Assembly: GCF_900100755.1 (NCBI RefSeq)
Contig: NZ_FNCI01000015.1
Span: 19,880-83,879 of the forward strand
DNA from: Onishia taeanensis
Lineage (GTDB): Bacteria; Pseudomonadota; Gammaproteobacteria; Pseudomonadales; Halomonadaceae
Direction of reading: 5' to 3'
Length of the DNA: 64,000 bases
Below, one piece after another: positions 8,368 to 17,534 of this stretch (positions within the stretch are counted from its first letter, which is position 1; every line of letters starts with the position of its first letter). A program made the position numbers and the translations under genes. The notes below the pieces were generated by a model, which was not told the DNA's origin, ran no database searches, and saw only the letters and a list, made by a program, of their open reading frames with translations.

Positions 8368-10170
8368 ATGACATCACGACCGCACCCCCGCATCCTGCTT
8401 CGCCTGCTTTCATTGCTAAGACCCTACCGCATCCGCCTGATGCTGGCGGCTATCGCCTTGCTGGTGGCGTCGGGCAGCGTGCTGCTGATGGGCCAGGGGC
8501 TCAAGCTGGTCATCGATCAGGGCTTCATCGCCGAGGATGCTGCGCGTCTCAATCAGGCCCTGCTTGGCTTACTGGTGATCGTCGCGCTGCTCGCCGGGGC
8601 CTCGGCGCTTCGCTATTACCTGGTCAGTTGGATCGGCGAGCGGCTGGCCGGCGACCTGCGCCGCCAGGTGTTCGATCATCTGCTGACCCTGGAGCCGGCC
8701 TTCTTCGAGCAGGAATCAGCGACCGCCGGCAACACCAGCCATGGCGGTGCAGGCGAAATCCAGTCACGGCTGACTGCTGACACCAGCGTGCTGCAAAGCC
8801 TGTTTGGCTCGTCGCTATCCGTGGCGCTGCGCAACCTGCTAATGCTGATCGGCGCGGTGATCATGATGGTGGCCACCCAGCCCTGGCTCTCGGCGGTTGT
8901 CCTGCTGGGCATTCCTGCGACGCTGTTACCCATCCTGTGGTACGGGCGCCGGGTCCGGCGTCTTTCGCGCTCCAGTCAGGATCAGGTCGCCGAGCTTGGC
9001 CGCTACGCAGGCGAAGCACTAACCGGCATCCGCACGCTGCAGGCTTTCGGCCATGAGGCCATCGACCGGCGCGAATACGCCACCCGGGTCGAAACCGCCT
9101 TCAGCACAGCCATTCATCGGACCCGGCAGCGGGCCTGGCTGACGGGTATCGCCATGCTGGTCGTCTTCACGGCCGTCGGCCTGATGCTCTGGCAAGGGGG
9201 CCAAGCGGTGCTGGCAGGCGACATGAGCGCCGGCGAGCTATCGGCATTCGTCTTCTATGCGGTGCTGGCCGCCGGTGGCGTAGCGGCGCTGGCCGAGGTC
9301 GCAGGGGACGTGCAGCGTGCCGCCGGCGCCGCCGAACGCTTGCTGGAATTGCTCGACGCCCGCCCCACGATCACGGCGCCGAGCGCGCCACAAACACTGC
9401 CCGGGCGAATTGAGGGGGCCATCGGCATTCACGGGGTGCGCTTTGCCTATCCGAATCGTCCGGACACGCCTGCGCTTGATGGTATCGACCTGCAGATTCG
9501 CCCCGGCGAGCGGGTCGCGCTGGTCGGCCCTTCTGGGGCCGGCAAGAGCACACTCCTGCACCTGCTGCTGCGCTTCTATGATCCCCAGTCAGGGTATCTG
9601 ACCCTTGATGGCATCGACCTTCGCGGGCTCGATCCGCATACCTTGAGGACACAGCTAGGACTCGTGTCGCAGGAGCCCGTGCTGTTCTCCGGTTCCGCAG
9701 CCGACAACATCCGCTACGGCAACCCCGAGGCAAGCCTTCAGCAAGTGCGCGAAGCCGCCCGAGATGCCAATGCGCTTAGCTTCATCGAAGCGCTGCCCCA
9801 TGGCTTCGAGACGCCCTTGGGCCCCGGGGGCCTGCAGCTCTCGGGTGGCCAACGCCAGCGCCTGGCCATCGCTCGTGCACTGCTGCGCGACCCGAGGGTG
9901 CTGCTGCTCGACGAGGCCACCAGCGCGCTGGACGCGGAAAGCGAGCGCGTCGTTCAGGAGGCACTCGACCGTCTCATGCAAGGGCGTACCAGCCTGGTGA
10001 TTGCCCATCGCTTGGCAACCGTCGTTGCCGCCGACCGCCTGCTGGTATTCGATCAGGGACGACTGATCGCCTCGGGAAGCCACGCCAGCCTGTTGGAGTC
10101 CAGCGCCCTCTATCGGCAGCTGGCGAGCCTGCAGTTTAGTGCCACCGCTCCCATTCGTGAGACTAAGTAA
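8368..10170 (+). CDS. MsbA-related ABC exporter (fused permease and ATPase)
   Basis: 600 residues: six membrane helices (about 20-310) and one nucleotide-binding domain with Walker A GPSGAGKST near 388, Q-loop region SQEPVLF, signature LSGGQRQR near 491, Walker B LLLDEATSALD and switch His in IAHRLATV. It is a homodimeric type IV exporter half-transporter like MsbA. It may belong to the MsbA-related drug/lipid exporters rather than be the lipid A flippase itself, since no lpxK follows. Start chosen at ATG 8368, right before the positively charged TSRPHPRILLRLL segment; the 156-bp open extension upstream encodes unlikely sequence. Confidence 0.88.
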   Translation: MTSRPHPRILLRLLSLLRPYRIRLMLAAIALLVASGSVLLMGQGLKLVIDQGFIAEDAARLNQALLGLLVIVALLAGASALRYYLVSWIGERLAGDLRRQVFDHLLTLEPAFFEQESATAGNTSHGGAGEIQSRLTADTSVLQSLFGSSLSVALRNLLMLIGAVIMMVATQPWLSAVVLLGIPATLLPILWYGRRVRRLSRSSQDQVAELGRYAGEALTGIRTLQAFGHEAIDRREYATRVETAFSTAIHRTRQRAWLTGIAMLVVFTAVGLMLWQGGQAVLAGDMSAGELSAFVFYAVLAAGGVAALAEVAGDVQRAAGAAERLLELLDARPTITAPSAPQTLPGRIEGAIGIHGVRFAYPNRPDTPALDGIDLQIRPGERVALVGPSGAGKSTLLHLLLRFYDPQSGYLTLDGIDLRGLDPHTLRTQLGLVSQEPVLFSGSAADNIRYGNPEASLQQVREAARDANALSFIEALPHGFETPLGPGGLQLSGGQRQRLAIARALLRDPRVLLLDEATSALDAESERVVQEALDRLMQGRTSLVIAHRLATVVAADRLLVFDQGRLIASGSHASLLESSALYRQLASLQFSATAPIRETK

Positions 10171-10260
10171 TTAAATGTGATTAAAGGTATAGTCATATCG
10201 GCCGATGAACTGCATATTAGTTAATGCGCTAATTAGCCGCCCGCGTCGTCACTCACGGTC

Positions 10261-11058
10261 ATGGATGAGCCGAAATTCATGTTTACTTTGCTACTCCTCA
10301 TCATGTTCGCCAGTGTCCTAGGGGGCACTTGGTGGTTGGTCGAGCGCTACTACCGACGCCCCTTGAAGCAGTTGATCACGCAGCTCGACGCGCAGGACGC
10401 GGCGTCCAGCCCAGAGCGCTTACCACCGGGTCAGGCCATGCGCGGGTCACTGCTAGCGCAACTGACTGAGCGCGTCGAGCAGCTTTACGAGGCCAAGCGC
10501 CAGCTGCAGGAACAGGCGATCAAAGACCCACTGACCGGGCTTGGCAATCGCCGGCTACTGGAACAGCGCCTCGATATCGCCCTGCCCATCAGCCGCCGCT
10601 GGATGCGAGCCGTATCGGCGCTGATGATCGACGTCGATCACTTCAAGGAATATAACGATCTCTATGGCCATCAGGCCGGCGATGACTGCCTGGTCGAGAT
10701 CGCTAACGTACTGCGCGATACCTTCCGGCGTGACACCGATATCGTGGTGCGCTTGGGCGGCGAGGAGTTTCTGGTGGTGCTGCTCGATGCCGATGAAGAG
10801 GACTCCGTACGCCTTGCCGAGGCCATGCGCGGTATGCTGCAGGCGGTAGGCATCGAGCACAAAGGCTCACGTGTTAACGACGTGGTCACCGTCAGTATCG
10901 GCGTTGCCATTACGCATTCAGGTGAGCCCGTCAGCCTCGACGACATCATTGCGACCGCCGACGCAGGCCTCTACGAGTGCAAACAAGCCGGTCGTAACCG
11001 AGTGATAAGTCAATATGTCACCAAGGCCAATGCGTCACAATCCAGCGTATCGGCTTGA
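10261..11058 (+). CDS. Membrane-anchored diguanylate cyclase (GGDEF domain)
   Basis: 265 residues. One N-terminal membrane helix (about 7-27) is followed by a short coiled linker and a GGDEF domain starting at DPLTGLGNRR. The active site is GGEEF near residue 166. An RDTD inhibitory site lies exactly five residues before it, so the enzyme should make cyclic di-GMP from GTP and be inhibited by product. There is no recognisable sensor domain beyond the helix. An AT-rich gap of 90 bp separates it from the exporter gene; a TATAGT at 10188-10193 could be its -10. The amidase gene follows by 27 bp and may be co-transcribed. Confidence 0.92.
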   Translation: MDEPKFMFTLLLLIMFASVLGGTWWLVERYYRRPLKQLITQLDAQDAASSPERLPPGQAMRGSLLAQLTERVEQLYEAKRQLQEQAIKDPLTGLGNRRLLEQRLDIALPISRRWMRAVSALMIDVDHFKEYNDLYGHQAGDDCLVEIANVLRDTFRRDTDIVVRLGGEEFLVVLLDADEEDSVRLAEAMRGMLQAVGIEHKGSRVNDVVTVSIGVAITHSGEPVSLDDIIATADAGLYECKQAGRNRVISQYVTKANASQSSVSA

Positions 11059-11085
11059 ACCATCAGTGAGGCGAGCCAAGCCGCC

Positions 11086-12003
11086 ATGCAAAAGCTCATT
11101 GCGACCCTAGTGCTGTGCCTGGGACTCTGCGCCTGCGCGAGCCCAGTAGTAGAGCAACGGGACGGCTACAGCGTCGATCATCGCCATGCCGCAACCTCGC
11201 ACTCGAGCCGAGTACGCTACCTGGTGATTCACTACACCGATGCCGATGAAGCCGACTCGCTCAAGGCACTCACTGGCCCAAGAGTCAGCAGCCATTACCT
11301 GATTCCCCCGCCGCGAAACGCCACACCGCCACCCATCTATCAACTGGTCGATGAGTCTCGACGGGCCTGGCATGCCGGGGCCAGTAGCTGGGCCGGGCGC
11401 GAAAACCTCAATGACACTTCGATAGGCATCGAGATCGTCAACGCAGGGCCGGATCAGCGCTTTGCACAAGTCGACGCCGGCGCCAAGGTGAACTGGGCAC
11501 CCTTCCCCGACGCCCAGATCACAGCGTTGATCGCGCTGGCCCAGGACGTCATCGCGCGTCATGGGATTGAAACTACTGCGGTAGTGAGTCATGCCGAGAT
11601 CGCGCCGACCCGCAAGATCGACCCCGGCCCGGCGTTTCCCTGGCAGCGGCTTCACGACGCGGGCATCGGCCCCTGGCCAGACCCGGCCCGAGTCGCCCGC
11701 TATCGTCGCCAGTTCGCCAAAGCCCCGCCCTCGCTGTTCAGCCTTCAGCGTGCGCTGGCCGATTGGGGCTTTGCGGTCGCGCCCAGCGGGGTCCTGGATG
11801 AGACCACCCGGGGGGCTCTGCGCGCCTTCCAGATGCGCTATCGGCCCACCGACTATCGCGGTCAGCCGGATGCCGACACCGCCGCCCTTCTGTGGGCGCT
11901 GCTCGCTCGCTACCGCCCCGAGGAGCTGTCCGATCCGGCGCTCGCCTCGCCGGCGTCGACGACCGGCGTAACACCAGAGGTGACGCCGGTGCCGCAGGGA
12001 TAG
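11086..12003 (+). CDS. amiD: AmiD-like N-acetylmuramoyl-L-alanine amidase lipoprotein
   Basis: 305 residues. A lipoprotein signal ends at Cys17. An Amidase_2 domain follows (about 40-200) with zinc ligands in VIHYTD, the WHAG motif and VSHAEIAPTRKIDPGPAFPW. A C-terminal peptidoglycan-binding domain (about 215-275) comes next. The order matches E. coli AmiD, an outer-membrane amidase that cleaves muramyl-peptide bonds in murein and anhydro-muropeptides. The last 31 codons overlap the 3' end of the convergent XRE-cupin gene; that stretch is a low-complexity tail (STTGVTPEVTPVPQG) beyond the folded domain. Confidence 0.9.
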   Translation: MQKLIATLVLCLGLCACASPVVEQRDGYSVDHRHAATSHSSRVRYLVIHYTDADEADSLKALTGPRVSSHYLIPPPRNATPPPIYQLVDESRRAWHAGASSWAGRENLNDTSIGIEIVNAGPDQRFAQVDAGAKVNWAPFPDAQITALIALAQDVIARHGIETTAVVSHAEIAPTRKIDPGPAFPWQRLHDAGIGPWPDPARVARYRRQFAKAPPSLFSLQRALADWGFAVAPSGVLDETTRGALRAFQMRYRPTDYRGQPDADTAALLWALLARYRPEELSDPALASPASTTGVTPEVTPVPQG

Positions 12004-12557
12004 TGGATGACGTCGTGGAAGCGCGTCGCCCCCTGGCCCGGGTTGCGATAGGCATGGGGCCTATCGGCGGCGAAGCGTAGCCCCTCGCCGGCCGATAGGT
12101 GCCGCCAGACGCCGTTCACCCGCACCTCCAGCTCGCCCTCGACCACCACCAGATGCTCGACCACGCCCGGGGCGTGGGGCGCCGACTCGCTGACTGCACC
12201 CGCGGCCAGGGTCCCCACCAAGAGTTCGAAGCCGAGCACGGGGTCGAAGGGAAACAGCGGCACGGCCGTCATCCCGGCGGCATCACCCTCGAAGGCCGGT
12301 GCGGCCTGACGCTCAGCACTGGCCGCGCCATCGCCCGGGGCGACGGCTTCGGGTTCGAACAGGCTCGAGAACGGCACGCGGAATCCGCTGGCGATCTTCC
12401 ACAGCGTCGCCACCGTGGGACTCGATTCGCCGCGCTCAATCTGACCTAGCATGGCCTTGCTGACCCCGGTCTCCCGGGCGGTGCGGTCGAGGCTCCAGGC
12501 CTCGGCGCGGCGCAGCGTCCTGAGCCTTTCGGCAATATGCTGCGAGATCTCCTGCAT
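11910..12557 (-). CDS. XRE-cupin transcriptional regulator
   Basis: 215 residues. An N-terminal XRE helix-turn-helix (about 8-62, with SKAMLGQIERGESSPTVATLWKIA type core) is followed by a cupin domain (about 100-185). This arrangement is typical of small-molecule-responsive local repressors. The cupin fold is complete by FHDVIHYP; the last ~28 residues are an extra tail translated from DNA shared with the convergent amiD gene. The divergent neighbour is a BenE-type transporter gene, and two near-identical palindromes lie between them, so it probably controls that operon. The ligand is unknown. Confidence 0.9.
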   Translation of the reverse strand: MQEISQHIAERLRTLRRAEAWSLDRTARETGVSKAMLGQIERGESSPTVATLWKIASGFRVPFSSLFEPEAVAPGDGAASAERQAAPAFEGDAAGMTAVPLFPFDPVLGFELLVGTLAAGAVSESAPHAPGVVEHLVVVEGELEVRVNGVWRHLSAGEGLRFAADRPHAYRNPGQGATRFHDVIHYPCGTGVTSGVTPVVDAGEASAGSDSSSGR

Positions 12558-12668
12558 CTGCCTCTCCCTGTCGAGTGTGGACAGTTCTTATAAATCGTTC
12601 TGATAGATCGTTCGAATCGATGGAAAGGCATCATTGTAGCGCGACCTTGGTGGCGTGCCTGCCCATTT

Positions 12669-12720
12669 GTGCGTTATAGCGCACAGTGCTAGAGTCGTGG
12701 CACCGTACGTTATAGCGCAC
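12669..12720. promoter_or_regulatory. Paired operator-like palindromes between XRE-cupin and BenE genes
   Basis: GTGCGTTATAGCGCAC (12669-12684) recurs as GTACGTTATAGCGCAC (12705-12720), 15 of 16 bases the same and 36 bp apart start to start. Each is an inverted repeat (GTGCG/CGCAC arms). The second ends 20 bp before the BenE ATG, a position suited to repression. The likely binder is the divergent XRE-cupin protein; this is inferred from position only. Confidence 0.6.
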
Positions 12721-12740
12721 AAGCTGCCGGAGCCCCTGCC

Positions 12741-13967
12741 ATGTCCACGCCAAGCCGGCCGACGCCGCCCACCGCCACCGCTACGCGCCCGTCCCTCTGG
12801 CGAGACAGCAGCCTGTCGACCCTCACCGCCGGCTTCATCGCCGTGCTGATCGGTTATTCCAGCTCGGCGGCGATCATCGTTCAGGCCGCCGAGGCGGCCG
12901 GCGCCAGCCAGGCCGAGATCGGCTCCTGGCTGTGGGCGCTGGGCATCGGCTCCGGCGTCACCACCCTGCTCTTCTCGCTGCGCTATCGCATGCCGCTGCT
13001 CACCGCCTGGTCGACCCCGGGCGCGGCACTACTCGCCACCAGTCTGCCGGGGCTGCCCATGAGCGAGGCGATCGGCGCCTTCCTGTTCTCGTCGCTGTTG
13101 ATCACCCTGTGCGGCGTGACCGGGCTCTTCGAGCGGCTGATGCACCGCCTGCCGCGGGCGCTGGCCTCGGCCATGCTGGCCGGCGTGCTGCTGCGCTTCG
13201 GGCTCGACCTGGTGATGACCGTGGAACATCGGTTGGTGCTGCCGCTGGCGATGGGGCTGACCTATCTGCTGGCCAAGCGGCTATGGCCGCGCTACGCGAT
13301 TCCGCTGGTGCTGGCCGTGGGCGTCCTGGTGGCCCAGGTCCAGGGCCTGCTGGATCTGGGCGCCATCACCCCGGCGCTGGCGGTGCCGGCCTATACGGCG
13401 CCAAGCTTCGAGCTCGGCACCCTGATCGGCGTCGGCATTCCGCTGTTCGTGGTCACCATGGCCTCCCAGAATCTGCCCGGCGTAGCCGCCCTGCGTGCCG
13501 CCGGCTACCAGCCGCCGATCTCCCCGTTGATCGGCGGCACCGGCTTCACTGGCCTGATCCTCGCCCCCTTCGGCGGCTTCGCCCTCAATCTGGCCGCGAT
13601 CAGCGCCGCGGTCTGCCAAGGCCCAGAGGCACATTACGATCCGCAGCGACGCTACGCCGCCGGGGTCGCGGCGAGCGGCTTCTATCTGCTGCTGGGGCTT
13701 TTTGGCGCCACCGTGAGCTCGCTGTTCACCGCGCTGCCCGGTGAACTGGTGGTCGCCATCGCCGGCCTGGCGCTGCTGCCGACCCTCGGCGCGTCGCTGG
13801 CCGACGCCCTGGGCGATGCCTCCCAGCGTGACGCCGCCCTGCTCACTTTCCTGGTCACCGCCTCGGGCATCGCGCCAGGCGGCATCGGCGCCGCCTTCTG
13901 GGGACTCGTGGCCGGCCTGGTGGCATTGGGTATCGGCCACTGGCGTACTGCCGGCAAGGGCGCATGA
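12741..13967 (+). CDS. benE: Benzoate/H+ symporter family transporter (BenE-like)
   Basis: 408 residues, nearly all membrane helices (about 11-12), with the BenE-family pattern of repeated Gly/Ala-rich segments and the central VTMASQNLPGVAALRAAGY motif. BenE proteins were linked to benzoate uptake in Acinetobacter, but many members are of unknown substrate. No benzoate-degradation genes occur in the window, so the substrate is open. GGAG stands 9 nt before the ATG. Two operator-like palindromes lie just upstream. The GNAT and carbon-nitrogen hydrolase genes follow by 108 bp and may share its regulation. Confidence 0.88.
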   Translation: MSTPSRPTPPTATATRPSLWRDSSLSTLTAGFIAVLIGYSSSAAIIVQAAEAAGASQAEIGSWLWALGIGSGVTTLLFSLRYRMPLLTAWSTPGAALLATSLPGLPMSEAIGAFLFSSLLITLCGVTGLFERLMHRLPRALASAMLAGVLLRFGLDLVMTVEHRLVLPLAMGLTYLLAKRLWPRYAIPLVLAVGVLVAQVQGLLDLGAITPALAVPAYTAPSFELGTLIGVGIPLFVVTMASQNLPGVAALRAAGYQPPISPLIGGTGFTGLILAPFGGFALNLAAISAAVCQGPEAHYDPQRRYAAGVAASGFYLLLGLFGATVSSLFTALPGELVVAIAGLALLPTLGASLADALGDASQRDAALLTFLVTASGIAPGGIGAAFWGLVAGLVALGIGHWRTAGKGA

Positions 13968-14075
13968 GTCAGGTCGCGCTCGGCACCGCAGGGGTCGCCA
14001 TCGCACTGCATCGCTCCCGGTGCATCTGCTAGGGTGGCGTGGATCAACAATGAATTCCTTACCCGGAGCCTGCCC

Positions 14076-14672
14076 ATGGCGAACCCGACGCTATCCATCT
14101 GCCGGGGACGCGACATCATCCCGCACCTGCCGGCCCTGGCCCGGCTGCGCATCCGGGTCTTCCGAGATTACCCCTATCTCTACGACGGCGACGCGGCCTA
14201 CGAGGCCAGCTATCTCGAACGCTACGCCGCCAACCCGGAAAGCTTCTTCGTGCTGGCCTTCGACGGCGACACCCTGGTCGGCGCGGCCACCGGCCAGCCG
14301 CTGGACAACGAAGTCGACGACTTCCGCGCGCCCTTCGAGGCCGCCGGCTACCGCCCCGCAGGCATCTTCTACTACGGCGAGTCGGTGCTGCTACCCGAGT
14401 TCCGCGGCCGCGGCATCGGCAAGGCCTTCATGGAGGCCCGCGAGCGTCACGCAAAAAGCGCGGGCTTCGGCCATGCGGCCTTCTGTGCGGTGGAACGCCC
14501 GCTTGATCATCCGCTCAAGCCAGACGACTACCGGCCGCTGCACGACTTCTGGAACGCCTGGGGCTATCGCCGTACGCCATCGCTCTCGACCACCTTCGCC
14601 TGGAAGGACATCGAGGCGGATGAGGAGACCGACAAGCCGATGATCTTCTGGCTCAAGGCTCTGGATTCATGA
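14076..14672 (+). CDS. GNAT-family N-acetyltransferase
   Basis: 198 residues. The acetyl-CoA-binding motif A appears as VLLPEFRGRGIGKAFMEARE (about 103-122), where the R-G-x-G-[IK] turn is clear. GNAT enzymes transfer an acetyl group to an amine; the acceptor is unknown. The ATG at 14076 is preferred over an ATG 42 nt upstream because it has GGAG at a good distance. Its stop overlaps the start of the carbon-nitrogen hydrolase gene by 4 nt (ATGA), so the two are translationally coupled. In other bacteria these two domains occur fused, which suggests a joint pathway. Confidence 0.88.
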   Translation: MANPTLSICRGRDIIPHLPALARLRIRVFRDYPYLYDGDAAYEASYLERYAANPESFFVLAFDGDTLVGAATGQPLDNEVDDFRAPFEAAGYRPAGIFYYGESVLLPEFRGRGIGKAFMEARERHAKSAGFGHAAFCAVERPLDHPLKPDDYRPLHDFWNAWGYRRTPSLSTTFAWKDIEADEETDKPMIFWLKALDS

Positions 14673-15580
14673 GCGCGAACTCCCTACCGGCGGTAACCGC
14701 GGCGGCCGCCCAGTATCCCATCGAGGCGTTCGCCGACTTCGCCGATTTTCAGGCCAAGGCGGTGCGCTGGGTGCAGGATGCCGCCAACCGCGGCGCCGAA
14801 CTGCTGGTGTTCCCAGAGTACGGTGCCATGGAGCTAGCCTCGCTGCTGCCCGCCTGCGAGCAGGGCGACCTGGTGGCCCAGCTACAAGGCCTGCAGCCCT
14901 GGCGCGACGCCTTCGTCGAGACCTGGCGTGAGCTTGCCCGCGAGCATGGTGTGACCCTGCTCGCCCCTTCGCTGCCGTGGCGGCTCGACGACGGCCGCTT
15001 CGTCAATCGCGCCTGGCTGTGTGGCCCGGATGGCGACCTTGGCCACCAGGACAAGCAGGTAATGACGCGCTTCGAGAACGACGAATGGGGCGTGGACGCC
15101 GGCCACGGCCTCAGGGTCTTCGACACCCCGGCCGGGCGGCTTGGTGTCCTGATCTGCTACGACAGCGAGTTCCCGCTGCTGGCCCGAGCGCTAGTGGACG
15201 CCGGCGCAGATATCTTGTTGGTGCCGAGCTGCACCGACACCGAAGCCGGTTTCCAGCGCGTGCGGCTCAGCGCCCAGGCCCGCGCCATCGAGCAGCAGGT
15301 GGCAATCGTTCACTCGCCCACGGTGGGCGAAGCGCCGTGGTCACCGGCAGTGGACATCAACATCGGCCGGGCCGGTGTCTACACGCCCTGCGACCACGGC
15401 TTCCCGCCCGACGGCGTGCTGAGCCAGGCTCAGGACGCCAGGCCGGGCTGGCAATTCGCCCGCCTCGATCTGGCCGGGATTCGCGCCCTGCGCGACCACG
15501 GCCAGGTCAACAACCACGCCGACTGGTCCTTACAGGATGCCTGCCTGGCAGCGGGCGTCAGCCAGGAATCTTGCACCTAG
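14669..15580 (+). CDS. Carbon-nitrogen hydrolase (nitrilase superfamily)
   Basis: 303 residues with the nitrilase-fold catalytic triad: Glu50 in FPEYG, Lys in GHQDKQ near residue 129, and Cys in LICYDSEFP near residue 165. These enzymes hydrolyse amides or nitriles through a thioester on the Cys. The substrate is not inferable. Coupling to the GNAT gene (ATGA overlap) and closeness to the BenE transporter suggest a small uptake-and-modification operon for an amide or aromatic acid conjugate; that is speculation. No strong terminator was seen between it and proS. Confidence 0.88.
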   Translation: MSANSLPAVTAAAAQYPIEAFADFADFQAKAVRWVQDAANRGAELLVFPEYGAMELASLLPACEQGDLVAQLQGLQPWRDAFVETWRELAREHGVTLLAPSLPWRLDDGRFVNRAWLCGPDGDLGHQDKQVMTRFENDEWGVDAGHGLRVFDTPAGRLGVLICYDSEFPLLARALVDAGADILLVPSCTDTEAGFQRVRLSAQARAIEQQVAIVHSPTVGEAPWSPAVDINIGRAGVYTPCDHGFPPDGVLSQAQDARPGWQFARLDLAGIRALRDHGQVNNHADWSLQDACLAAGVSQESCT

Positions 15581-15715
15581 CGGGAACGCATGCGACGCCC
15601 CAAGCCCCGGGTGTGGCAATGTGCCCAGCGACAGGTCAAGGGGGCGTCGAGACTCACCAAGCATGCGCATCGATAGAATTACCCCACGAAAGCCGCCGCC
15701 TTTGGACGCCGCCTT

Positions 15716-15744
15716 TTGCCGCCACTCTGGCTTCACCGTACAAT
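15716..15744 (+). promoter_or_regulatory. proS: Candidate sigma-70 promoter of proS
   Basis: TTGCCG (15716-15721) and TACAAT (15739-15744) are separated by 17 bp, giving a start site near 15751 and a leader of about 65 nt before the proS ATG. Match to consensus is fair (4/6 and 5/6). Confidence 0.5.
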
Positions 15745-15815
15745 GCGGGTAACTCTGACCGCCGGCCATGAAACCGGCCGGTCCCCGTTCAAGATTCCAA
15801 GGAAACGCCGGACCC

Positions 15816-17534
15816 ATGCGCGCCAGCCAACTGTTGCTCTCCACACTCAAGGAAACACCCGCCGACGCCGAAGTGATCAGCCATCAGCTGATGCTGCGCG
15901 CGGGGATGATTCGCCGCCTGACCTCGGGGCTCTACACCTGGTTGCCAATGGGCCTGCGCACGCTGCGCAAGGTCGAGCGGGTCGTCCGTGAGGAAATGGA
16001 TCGTGCAGGGGCCCAGGAAGTGCTGATGCCGGCCGTGCAGCCCGCCGAACTTTGGCAGGAGTCCGGCCGCTGGGAGCAGTACGGCCCGGAACTGCTGCGC
16101 CTCAAGGATCGCCATGAGCGTGATTACTGCGTGGGGCCGACCCACGAGGAGGTAATCACCGACCTGGTGCGCAAAGAGATCTCGAGCTACAAACAGCTGC
16201 CGTCGAACTTCTATCAGATCCAGACCAAGTTCCGCGACGAGATCCGCCCGCGCTTCGGGGTGATGCGCTCGCGCGAGTTCATCATGAAGGATGCCTACTC
16301 CTTCCACATCGATGAGGACTCCCTGAAAGAGACCTACCAGGTGATGTATGACACCTACGTGCGCATCTTCACCCGCCTGGGACTGGATTTCCGCCCGGTG
16401 ATCGCCGACAACGGCTCCATCGGCGGCACTGGCTCCCACGAGTTCCACGTGCTGGCCGAGTCGGGCGAGGACGATATCGTCTTCTCCACCGCCTCCGACT
16501 ATGCCGCCAACATCGAGAAGGCAGAGGCCCTGCCGGCCCCGCTGGGCAGTGACGTTGCGCCCGCCGCGCCCAGCGAAGAGCTGCGCATGGTCGACACCCC
16601 GGAGACCAAGACCATCGCCGCCCTGGTCGAAAAGCACGGCCTCGCCATCGAAAAGACCATCAAGACGCTGATGGTTCAGGCTGAAGAAGGTGGCCTGATT
16701 GCCCTGCTGGTGCGTGGCGATCATGAGCTCAACGAGATCAAGGTCGAGAACCTGCCCGAGGTCAAGGCACCGCTGACCATGGCAACAGAGGACGAGATCC
16801 GTGCCGTCGTCGGCGCGGGCCCTGGCTCGCTGGGCCCGGTCAACCTGAACATGCCGGTGATCGTCGACCGCAGCGTGGCGCTGATGAGCGACTTCGGCGC
16901 GGGCGCCAATATCGATGACAAACACTACTTCGGCATCAACTGGGAGCGTGACCTCCCCCTTCCCAAGGTCGCCGACATTCGCAATGTCGTCGAGGGCGAC
17001 CCCTCGCCGGACGGCCAGGGCACGCTTTCGATCAAGCGTGGCATCGAAGTCGGCCATGTCTTCCAGCTGGGCACCAAGTACTCCGAGGCCATGAACGCCA
17101 CCGTGCTTGGCGACGATGGCAAGGCCGTGCACCCCTGGATGGGCTGCTACGGCATCGGCGTGACCCGGGTGGTGGCCTCTGCCATCGAGCAGAACCATGA
17201 CGAGGCTGGCATCACTTGGCCGGATGCGCTGGCGCCCTTTGAAGTTGCCATGGTGCCCATGAACGCCCACAAGTCGGAGCGCGTCCGCGAGACCGCCGAA
17301 CGCCTCTATAACGAACTGAAGGCTCAGGGCATCGATGTGCTGCTGGATGACCGGGATATCCGCCCCGGGGTCAAGTTTGCCGACCAGGAGCTGATCGGGA
17401 TTCCCCATCGCCTGGTCATTGGCGACCGCAGCCTCGACAAGGGAGAGCTCGAATACAAGGGGCGTCGCGATGACGAGGCCACCATGGTGCCAGCCGATAC
17501 CATCGTCGACTTCCTGCGCTCCCGAATCGGCTGA
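15816..17534 (+). CDS. proS: Prolyl-tRNA synthetase
   Basis: 572 residues, identical in length to E. coli ProS. It starts [15 protein letters not shown], the standard bacterial-type N-terminus. Class II motifs are visible: RSGLYTW-type motif 1 region, motif 2 around [25 protein letters not shown] (given here only by its core [12 protein letters not shown]), and motif 3 GCYGIGVTR. The inserted YbaK-like editing domain lies at about 235-380 and removes mischarged alanine. AAGGA lies upstream of the ATG. The lytic transglycosylase gene starts on the last base of the proS stop (TGATG). Confidence 0.97.
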   Translation: MRASQLLLSTLKETPADAEVISHQLMLRAGMIRRLTSGLYTWLPMGLRTLRKVERVVREEMDRAGAQEVLMPAVQPAELWQESGRWEQYGPELLRLKDRHERDYCVGPTHEEVITDLVRKEISSYKQLPSNFYQIQTKFRDEIRPRFGVMRSREFIMKDAYSFHIDEDSLKETYQVMYDTYVRIFTRLGLDFRPVIADNGSIGGTGSHEFHVLAESGEDDIVFSTASDYAANIEKAEALPAPLGSDVAPAAPSEELRMVDTPETKTIAALVEKHGLAIEKTIKTLMVQAEEGGLIALLVRGDHELNEIKVENLPEVKAPLTMATEDEIRAVVGAGPGSLGPVNLNMPVIVDRSVALMSDFGAGANIDDKHYFGINWERDLPLPKVADIRNVVEGDPSPDGQGTLSIKRGIEVGHVFQLGTKYSEAMNATVLGDDGKAVHPWMGCYGIGVTRVVASAIEQNHDEAGITWPDALAPFEVAMVPMNAHKSERVRETAERLYNELKAQGIDVLLDDRDIRPGVKFADQELIGIPHRLVIGDRSLDKGELEYKGRRDDEATMVPADTIVDFLRSRIG

